Positions 15,708 to 20,607 of a stretch of DNA of 20,607 nt are shown piece after piece. Each line of letters starts with the position of its first letter. The first letter of the stretch is position 1. Source of the stretch: a bacterium UBP8_UBA817 (GTDB taxonomy: Bacteria > Margulisbacteria > Marinamargulisbacteria > UBA817). The DNA is taken from contig DBHX01000057.1 of the NCBI GenBank assembly GCA_002296285.1, forward strand, positions 1 through 20,607, read 5' to 3'. Below the pieces are notes generated by a model that searched no databases, was not told where the DNA came from, and saw only the letters and a program-made list of their open reading frames with translations. The translations under genes were made by a program, and so were the position numbers.

Positions 15708-17102
15708 TCAAATCGATGGACGTAATATTTGTCCAAATGCTGATTTAATAGCGGCGATACCTTCGATGGTGTTGTCCAGTTTGTACATTGACACCAAAGC
15801 TTTGATTGCATTTCCTTTCATGAGATGAAATCTTCCCGCTTTACTCTGTGCGATTTGTTCCATTGCAAATGCAATATATTCTCGTTCATCTGCAGCATTA
15901 TCGGCCGGGCCAGCCATTGATACCAAGGCATCGATCGCAACATTCGTTTGTATCAAAGCCTCAAGTCCAATACGCGTTCGTGCAATGCGTGTTATGGCCA
16001 ATGCAATATTTTGTCGTATGACTGGGTCATGGCTTTCTTTCATAGCCATTGAAGCCAAGGCACTGATCGCATTTCCTTTCATGAGACGAAATATTCCATC
16101 TTCACGCTGTGCAATTTGCGCCAATACAAATGCAATATAAATCTCCTCGTCTGAGGTATTATCCTCCTGTCCAAACATTGACACTAAGGCATCAACACTT
16201 CCTTCTATTTCAATTATAGCGGCTATCCCTGTGTCATGCTCTGCAATGGTGGCCATCGCAAATGCCATATGTTGTCGGACGTCTGGAGCATCCATTTCTT
16301 GCTTGGCCATTGAAAATATATCATTGATGGCACAGGCTTCAATCAAGGCGGTTACGCCAATACTTTTGGTGGCCATTTTTGCTATTGCAACGGCAATATT
16401 TCCTCGTCCTATGGGAGTATTATGTTCTTTTCTTGCCATCGACACCAAGGCGTTAATCACCGGCCCCATTAATAAAGATGCTTGGTCCATCTCATCTAAA
16501 ATTTCTCCCATTGTATAGGCGATATCTTGTCGTGCAAGCGCGGTGTTATCTTTGGATGCCATGTCAACCAGTGCGTGGATTGCCTCACTTTGAATGAGCG
16601 CACGGATTCCGATGTGAAGCCTTGCTATTTTTGCCATTGCCAGAGCGCTATGTTGTCGTGCTTCTGGTGTATTTGAATGCTGGCTCTGTGACACTAGTTT
16701 TGTGATAAAGCCGTTAATTTCAATCAACTCCGTTACTTGCTGATTGGTTGCAACCGTTAAGACATTTATCAGCGTCTGCATATGTATTGACGTAATGGAT
16801 GAGTTTCTTTGTGCCTCAACATAATTTAAAACATGCGCATTTATGCCCCGCCTTATCTTATTGGATACTCCTATTGTAAAAGAGTTGGAGGGAGGTATTT
16901 TGCAAGCGATCATCACCAATAAATCTGTTGGTAGATCGGTCAGCTGCCGGGGACATGGCACGTCGGGTTCTTGGGTTGGGGCCTTTTCTTTTTCGAATTG
17001 ATCACCAGATGAACTCATTGCTTTCCCCCCGATATGCATCGATTTATGTTTCGTTAATGCCTTCAATCGCACGTTATCTGTGCGAAATCTCTTTACTGTC
17101 AT
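15708..17102 (-). CDS. Eukaryote-like protein with F-box-like motif and armadillo-type repeats (candidate effector)
   Basis: A 464-residue soluble protein. Residues about 54-87 (LTDLPTDLLVMIACKIPPSN followed by the SFTIGVSNKIRRGI segment) resemble an F-box, the motif that binds Skp1 in eukaryotic ubiquitin ligases. From about 103 to 455 there are seven to eight helical repeats of roughly 43 residues of armadillo/HEAT type, each with a core such as AIDALVSM and an IAFAMEQIAQ-like helix. A 50-residue block occurs twice exactly 87 residues apart, so the array grew by duplicating repeat pairs. In bacteria, F-box plus protein-binding repeats is typical of effectors sent into eukaryotic cells; this function is inferred. 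ATG 17102 has GGAG eight bases upstream. ATG 17018 (436 residues) has a six-G stretch six bases upstream and is a real alternative. The next gene upstream, 142 bp away, is the PPR gene. Confidence 0.8.
   Translation of the reverse strand: MTVKRFRTDNVRLKALTKHKSMHIGGKAMSSSGDQFEKEKAPTQEPDVPCPRQLTDLPTDLLVMIACKIPPSNSFTIGVSNKIRRGINAHVLNYVEAQRNSSITSIHMQTLINVLTVATNQQVTELIEINGFITKLVSQSQHSNTPEARQHSALAMAKIARLHIGIRALIQSEAIHALVDMASKDNTALARQDIAYTMGEILDEMDQASLLMGPVINALVSMARKEHNTPIGRGNIAVAIAKMATKSIGVTALIEACAINDIFSMAKQEMDAPDVRQHMAFAMATIAEHDTGIAAIIEIEGSVDALVSMFGQEDNTSDEEIYIAFVLAQIAQREDGIFRLMKGNAISALASMAMKESHDPVIRQNIALAITRIARTRIGLEALIQTNVAIDALVSMAGPADNAADEREYIAFAMEQIAQSKAGRFHLMKGNAIKALVSMYKLDNTIEGIAAIKSAFGQILRPSI
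15787..15935 (-). repeat. C-terminal copy of duplicated armadillo-repeat block
   Basis: This 149-bp block matches 16048-16196 at a spacing of exactly 261 bp (87 codons, two repeat units). It includes an identical 18-nt stretch starting with GCATTTCCTTTCATGAGA. Confidence 0.75.
16048..16196 (-). repeat. N-terminal copy of duplicated armadillo-repeat block
   Basis: Partner of the block at 15787-15935. The encoded segments share VDALVSM/IDALVSM, YIAF, QIAQ and RLMKGNAI/HLMKGNAI cores. Confidence 0.75.
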
Positions 17103-17244
17103 ATCTCATTCTCCAAAATACACGGTCATTTGGTATTCACGTAATGACCATTACAACCAGTATCGTACTAAATCATTTGGTTTTTTCATTGATAGTCAAT
17201 GATCATTTAAGCGATCCTCAAATCATTCATTATCATCGACATAA

Positions 17245-17598
17245 CTACTTCATAGAATGTAAGAACACCATGGCGTTCATGTCTTTCAAAAGAGCCCGCG
17301 CATTGGCCATCCCTTGTTCTCCCCCAGCCTTTTCACATGCCGATATTGCCGCTGAATAGGTAATTTCATCCGGGGTAATTTTCGCACTGTTCATTTCTTC
17401 TAAAAGCGCCAATGCATTCACCATCCCTTGTTCTCCCCCAGCCTTTTCATACGCCGATATTGCGGCATTATAGGTAATTAAGTTACAAGCAATACCAGCG
17501 TTTTCTAGATTCATCAATAATGTTGCAACGTTGTCAAACTCACCTTCAGCAATTGATTGACCAATTGCACTTACGGTTACTTTTTGAACATCATCCAT
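17245..17598 (-). CDS. Pentatricopeptide repeat (PPR) protein, eukaryote-like
   Basis: A 117-residue protein made almost entirely of PPR-type helix pairs. Two clear units are NLITYNAAISAYEKAGGEQG (about 39-58, then ALALLEEM and ITP) and DEITYSAAISACEKAGGEQG (about 77-96, then ARALLKDM); a weaker unit precedes them. The ITYNAAISACEKAG form is characteristic of PPR proteins of eukaryotic algae and protists, where such repeats bind RNA one base per unit, usually in organelles. The unit here is 38 residues, not 35, because three residues are added between the helices. PPR proteins are rare in bacteria and mostly occur in species living with eukaryotes. The frame opens at a GTG (17679), but ATG 17598 has a six-G stretch seven bases upstream and is preferred. 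Acquisition from a host and an RNA-binding role are inferences. With so few repeats it may be a fragment of a larger protein or multimerise. Confidence 0.8.
   Translation of the reverse strand: MDDVQKVTVSAIGQSIAEGEFDNVATLLMNLENAGIACNLITYNAAISAYEKAGGEQGMVNALALLEEMNSAKITPDEITYSAAISACEKAGGEQGMANARALLKDMNAMVFLHSMK
17288..17365 (-). repeat. PPR unit repeat, second copy in the protein
   Basis: A 78-bp segment repeated at 17402-17479 with a period of 114 bp (38 codons) and few differences. It includes a run of about 26 identical bases starting at CCATCCCTTG on the plus strand. Confidence 0.8.
17402..17479 (-). repeat. PPR unit repeat, first copy in the protein
   Basis: Partner of 17288-17365. The very high nucleotide identity, beyond what the protein repeat requires, points to recent tandem duplication inside the gene. 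Confidence 0.8.
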
Positions 17599-17989
17599 GG
17601 TTTTACCCCCCTGATTAAATCCAAAAATAACCCGTTTATTGCTTGGCAAAGGCTGTTTGACATCGCCATTCTTTTTCACTTGATCTTCACCATAAACTTA
17701 ATAAACCATTCAATCTTCCTCTTCAAATCCATTGATACCATCTATTTATATCTTAATTTATTTTCCCTAAAAATTCCCCGCCGGAAAAAATAGTCCTTAA
17801 ATTAATTATATTCTTTTAAAGCATAATTTATTTTAATAATATTCATAATAATTACATATTTAAAGAATTATAAAGTATAATTAATAAAAAATCTACCCAC
17901 CCAGTCTTTTTTCCATGTTTTATTTAATACAGAAAAGATCATCAAATATTAATGCTACCATTCAATATTTTTATAGTAAAATTATAGTC
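17599..17989. other. AT-rich region without a convincing gene
   Basis: About 390 bp upstream of both the PPR gene (minus) and the lipoprotein gene (plus). From about 17690 on it is far richer in A and T than the rest of the window. It must hold the promoters of both genes. Two TATAGT boxes (17972-17977 and 17983-17988) precede the lipoprotein start. I see no tRNA, stable RNA, insertion-sequence end or attachment site. An imperfect inverted repeat (ATTCTTTTAAAG near 17809 and TTTAAAGAAT near 17860) is visible, of unclear meaning. Confidence 0.6.
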
Positions 17990-18766
17990 ATGAAAATAAT
18001 ACTCCTTCTGGGATTATTCGCCGCACTACTTACGGCCTGTGGAAGCGAATCTCCTGCATCCGCATACCCAGACATTTCTGAATTTAACACCAACCGGTCT
18101 GATCAATTTTTGGTGGGCATGGACGATGTGGCCGATGGACAAATGCACCGAGGAAAAAACGCATCGGCCGCTCACCCTGGCGCACATATTCATTTTCAAA
18201 ATAATGCCGGGGGCAGTCAATGGCCCAATGGAACGGCCGCCAAAGACTATCCAAAGATTTACGCCGTTGCCAATGGGACCATTTCAAATGTCGATACCTA
18301 TTATGAAGTTGTGAATTCTCAAAAAACACATTACCGTTATGGCATTCGCTTGGACTTCGCGTCCTCTGATGGCCAAACCATATCCATGTCGTATAGCATT
18401 GAGCCAATGGTGGATCCTGGGGATGAGCAATTCTATCTTGATTTCATTACGGTGGCCAAAGGGGACACTGTAAAAAAAGGCGATGTGATTGCGTATATGT
18501 ACATCAGTCCCGATGCCACCATTGGCACGGACCACCATATCCATTTTAATTTACTAAAATCCCAATCCGGAGGGGGAAGTATTATGCAAGCCCCGTCTAT
18601 TTTTAGTACTGATATTATGACCCAGTTTTTAGCAAAATTAACCGGTGGTAACCATAACTATGACGGTGGCAAAAATACGGGCACCTTTATGGAAGATTGC
18701 ATGGGGTATAAAATTGCCGCCGATGAACACCCCTATGAGAACGTAGCGAGCGACTGTCTAAAATAA
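17990..18766 (+). CDS. Lipoprotein with M23/LytM-like peptidase domain
   Basis: A 258-residue lipoprotein. The signal peptide MKIILLLGLFAALLTAC ends in a lipobox with Cys17. The body resembles the M23 (LytM) fold: HPGAH (62-66) at the place of the usual HxGxD, YAVANGTISNVD (91-102), the VAKGDTVKKGDVIAYMYI strand pair (about 155-172) and DHHIHFNL, whose H183-x-H185 is the second zinc motif. M23 enzymes cut peptidoglycan cross-links or, when zinc ligands are lost, activate amidases. Here the usual Asp ligand appears replaced by His66, so activity is uncertain. A C-terminal tail has two cysteines (237 and 256) that may pair. The open frame extends to 17915, but the ATG at 17990 begins exactly at the signal peptide. 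There is no Shine-Dalgarno, and a TATAGT box lies 12 bases upstream. No close neighbour shares its strand before rmuC. Confidence 0.75.
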   Translation: MKIILLLGLFAALLTACGSESPASAYPDISEFNTNRSDQFLVGMDDVADGQMHRGKNASAAHPGAHIHFQNNAGGSQWPNGTAAKDYPKIYAVANGTISNVDTYYEVVNSQKTHYRYGIRLDFASSDGQTISMSYSIEPMVDPGDEQFYLDFITVAKGDTVKKGDVIAYMYISPDATIGTDHHIHFNLLKSQSGGGSIMQAPSIFSTDIMTQFLAKLTGGNHNYDGGKNTGTFMEDCMGYKIAADEHPYENVASDCLK

Positions 18767-18818
18767 GGGCCATTGGTCTTCATCAAAATTTATCCCAAAC
18801 TATTTTTTGCTGGCATAG

Positions 18819-18834
18819 CGTGACTTAAATCACG
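18819..18834. promoter_or_regulatory. CRP/FNR-type palindrome upstream of rmuC
   Basis: CGTGACTTAAATCACG is a perfect 5-bp inverted repeat with a six-base centre and matches the CRP core GTGA-N6-TCAC exactly. Its centre lies about 85 bp before the expected rmuC transcription start. Binding by a CRP-family protein is inferred. Confidence 0.5.
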
Positions 18835-18897
18835 CCATCCAACCACATAGACTGGATGATGTTGATTCAATCACCCATGGGCCACGTCCATGAAACT

Positions 18898-18906
18898 TGA
18901 TATACT
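18898..18906 (+). promoter_or_regulatory. rmuC: Extended -10 promoter of rmuC
   Basis: TGATATACT is an extended -10 element (TG-N-TATACT). No -35 is apparent 17 bp upstream, as is common for extended -10 promoters. The expected transcription start, six bases downstream, coincides with the ATG at 18912, so the mRNA may be leaderless. Confidence 0.5.
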
Positions 18907-18911
18907 AAACT

Positions 18912-20024
18912 ATGACATATTTCTTGATTGGATTTTTTACAGGGGGCCTCATCATGGGGGGGTTGGTTTATTTGTTTCAAAAATCCCGCTCCGATGACAT
19001 GAAAACCATGCAAGCCACATTTGATCAGTTATCACAACAAAGTTTGCAAAAAACCCAGGATCAATTCTTTCAACTGGCCAATGAACGGTTCAAAGGTCAA
19101 TCGGATCAACATAATCAGGGGCTTGACCATAAAAAAGCCTTAATTGATCAAACACTGAGCACCGTAAAAAAAGAGATTGAACAGGTGAAATCAGGGCTCC
19201 AAACCATTGAATCCAATCATCAAAAACGCTTTGGGGAAATGGCCGGGTACTTGCAACAACACCGTCAAACCACCCAGCAACTCATGCAAACCACCGCTGA
19301 TTTGAAGGATGCCTTGGCCAATTCCAAAACCCGTGGGCAGTGGGGGGAGCGCATGGCGGAGGATGTCTTGCGTTTTTCAGGCTTTATTGAAGGGGTCAAT
19401 TACGTTAAACAAACCGCTCAAAACGATGGGATTCCAGATTTCACGTTTTTCCTTCCTAAAGATAAAAAAGTCAATATGGATGTTAAATTCCCCCTCAATA
19501 ACTACATTGCGTACCTAAACGATCCCAATGAAGCTACCAAAGAAGCGAGCAAAAAACAGTTCATTAAAGATGTTCGGCACCACATTAAGTCCATTACTGC
19601 CCGATCCTATATTTCCAATGAGACCGTGGATTATGTGATGATTTTTATTCCCAATGAGCAAATTTATCAATTCATGCACGATAATGACCCCGAACTGATT
19701 GATTATTCCCTTCAACAAAAAGTGGTCTTATGTTCCCCCATTACGTTGTATGCCATGTTGTCGGTGATGCGCCAAGCCGTGGATCATTTTGCAATAGAAA
19801 ACAAAGCCAAAGAAATGATGACCATTTTAGCTAATTTTCAGGATCAATGGGGAAAATATAAACAGAGCATGGACAAAATTGGCAAACGCCTGGATGATGC
19901 CCAAAAAGAATACGCGCATTTGGTCAGCACACGGACCAATCAATTGGATCGGCCCCTTAAAAAAATTGATGAGCTAAAAAACGAACAACTTGATTCCACT
20001 CGTACGATCTCCTTAAATTCTTAG
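18912..20024 (+). CDS. rmuC: DNA recombination protein RmuC
   Basis: A 370-residue RmuC homologue. It has an N-terminal membrane anchor (about 1-22), a long coiled coil (about 30-140, rich in Gln, Lys and Glu) and the conserved RmuC domain from about 140 with RGQWGE (141-146) and a PD-(D/E)xK-like nuclease core, P175-D176 then D190-V-K192 (MDVKFPL). In E. coli RmuC limits inversions at short inverted repeats and is thought to act as a nuclease tied to the inner membrane. The length is somewhat below that of the E. coli protein, with the shorter part being the C-terminal tail. No Shine-Dalgarno is present; an extended -10 box lies just before the ATG. An AT-rich terminator follows the gene. 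Confidence 0.92.
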   Translation: MTYFLIGFFTGGLIMGGLVYLFQKSRSDDMKTMQATFDQLSQQSLQKTQDQFFQLANERFKGQSDQHNQGLDHKKALIDQTLSTVKKEIEQVKSGLQTIESNHQKRFGEMAGYLQQHRQTTQQLMQTTADLKDALANSKTRGQWGERMAEDVLRFSGFIEGVNYVKQTAQNDGIPDFTFFLPKDKKVNMDVKFPLNNYIAYLNDPNEATKEASKKQFIKDVRHHIKSITARSYISNETVDYVMIFIPNEQIYQFMHDNDPELIDYSLQQKVVLCSPITLYAMLSVMRQAVDHFAIENKAKEMMTILANFQDQWGKYKQSMDKIGKRLDDAQKEYAHLVSTRTNQLDRPLKKIDELKNEQLDSTRTISLNS

Positions 20025-20089
20025 CCGATTAAAAATTAACACTTTTAAATTAGAATTAAAAAAGCTAAACTTACACAGTTTCTAGTTTC

Positions 20090-20123
20090 AAGAAAATTTT
20101 TCATTTTTGAAATTTTCTTTTTT
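20090..20123 (+). terminator. AT-rich intrinsic terminator after rmuC
   Basis: AAGAAAATTT (20090-20099) pairs with AAATTTTCTT (20110-20119) around a 10-nt loop and is followed by TTTT. The stem is almost all A-U, so it is weaker than the one at 8741. It separates rmuC from the lipoprotein gene at 20145. Confidence 0.55.
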
Positions 20124-20144
20124 CTAATACGATATATAACTATT

Positions 20145-20607
20145 ATGAGCAAAGTAATTCGAAGTATTTTCTTTTTTTTTGTATTGACCATCTTCCAGAT
20201 CGGATGCACAAGCATGAACTCAAATCTATTTCGTCAATCAAACAGTGGGGTTTCCTATCAGTTTCTGGATGAAAATTATGTTGATCAGTTAAAAAATGAG
20301 ATTAATGATTTGTATCGTCAAAAAGACGCATTGATTAATGCAAATAATCAACTGGTGATTGATTATAATAATGCGGAAACGGAAGAAGAAAAAACACGCA
20401 TCACCAATGAATACAACGAAAACAATACAAAAATTAGTGACATTGATTCATCCATTAATAATAAGAATACCGAATTGGAGGACAATGGACATAATGAAAT
20501 ATTGCCATCCGATCCACCAACACTAAACCCGTTACCCTCCGAGACTCCCGACGGGGATTCTGGTAGCGGGGATTCTGTTAGTGGGGATTCTGGTAGCGGG
20601 GATTCGG
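20145..20607 (+). CDS. Lipoprotein with helical stalk and GDSGS repeats (partial, cut by window end)
   Basis: An open frame of at least 154 codons running off the window. It begins with a signal peptide (MSKVIRSIFFFFVLTIFQIGC) whose lipobox ends in Cys21. A polar, Asn/Glu/Lys/Gln-rich, coiled-coil-like stretch follows (about 45-110). Next comes a Pro-rich linker (LPSDPPTLNPLPSETP) and tandem five-residue repeats GDSGS/GDSVS that continue past the end. The composition suggests a surface-exposed or periplasmic stalk anchored to a membrane by lipid, with an acidic, flexible Asp/Ser/Gly region. No Shine-Dalgarno is present; TATATAAC (20133-20140) lies just upstream and could be a -10 box for a leaderless or nearly leaderless mRNA. 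The function is unknown. Confidence 0.75.
   Translation, partial: MSKVIRSIFFFFVLTIFQIGCTSMNSNLFRQSNSGVSYQFLDENYVDQLKNEINDLYRQKDALINANNQLVIDYNNAETEEEKTRITNEYNENNTKISDIDSSINNKNTELEDNGHNEILPSDPPTLNPLPSETPDGDSGSGDSVSGDSGSGDS
20553..20607 (+). repeat. 15-bp tandem repeat encoding GDSGS
   Basis: Three full units of GGGGATTCTGGTAGC type (20553-20567, 20568-20582 and 20583-20597, the middle one with two changes) and a partial fourth run to the window end. The unit is a multiple of three, so copy-number change would keep the frame. Confidence 0.85.

Noticed and set aside
16231..16518. Plus-strand open frame opposite the armadillo gene
   Set aside because: Antisense to a repeat-rich gene; its repetitive Ala/Ile composition mirrors the ARM repeats.
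17288..17479. Possible CRISPR-like direct repeats
   Set aside because: Only two copies, with a 114-bp period that is a multiple of three and codes for PPR units; no spacer/repeat alternation and no cas genes.
17557..17793. Plus-strand 78-codon open frame across the PPR start
   Set aside because: AT-rich, overlaps the PPR gene's strong ribosome site in antisense, has no ribosome site of its own and no recognisable content.
15708..17989. Prophage, plasmid or integrative element carrying the eukaryote-like genes
   Set aside because: No integrase, transposase, tRNA, direct-repeat ends or replication gene is visible in the window.
18836..18858. CATCCA/TGGATG inverted repeat as a terminator of the lipoprotein gene
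   Set aside because: Six-bp stem with an 11-nt loop and no T tract on either side; no clear terminator was found for that gene.

Overview
The window (20.6 kb, moderately low GC, tightly packed) looks like the chromosome of a Proteobacterium, most likely a gammaproteobacterium. It carries ordinary housekeeping genes (rlmN, a cysQ-type phosphatase, rmuC, a MATE exporter, a SulP permease), outer-membrane and lipoprotein genes of Gram-negative type, and secretin-type machinery. Two neighbouring genes encode eukaryote-like repeat proteins (F-box-like plus armadillo-like repeats, and pentatricopeptide repeats). That suggests a life in contact with a protist or other eukaryotic host, as in Legionella-like lineages. 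Taxonomy is an inference; no rRNA or other marker gene is present.

Layout. 56-1924 (-): an orphan 622-residue helical protein. 2087-4767 (+): a YheO-type regulator with a likely operator at its own start, then dgcN and dgcA, a compact operon expected to turn D-glutamate into N-acetyl-L-glutamate. 4742-6643 (-): two exported envelope proteins, one a probable beta-barrel. 6731-7831 (+): rlmN, converging on a cysQ-like phosphatase at 7828-8610 (-). 8684-8781: a promoter, short transcript and strong terminator that look like a small RNA with a seven-C loop. 8780-9871 (-): a patatin-like phospholipase, divergent from a MATE exporter at 10054-11379 (+). 11335-15601 (-): a run of overlapping or closely spaced genes, reading a TM protein, a small TM protein, a mini-secretin, SulP and an FAD oxidoreductase. 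15708-17598 (-): the F-box/ARM gene and the PPR gene, followed by about 390 bp of AT-rich DNA without genes. 17990-18766 (+): a lipoprotein with an M23/LytM-like domain. 18912-20024 (+): rmuC behind a CRP-like palindrome. From 20145 (+): the start of a lipoprotein with GDSGS repeats, cut by the window end.

The most interesting region is the pair of eukaryote-like genes at 15708-17598. Both have an unusual six-G stretch in front of a plausible start codon, and the C7 loop of the candidate small RNA is complementary to those stretches. This link is speculative but easy to test. Also notable are the minimal three-gene secretin cluster, the D-glutamate operon with a clear inverted repeat at its promoter, and several genes whose -10 box lies directly against the start codon, suggesting leaderless mRNAs.
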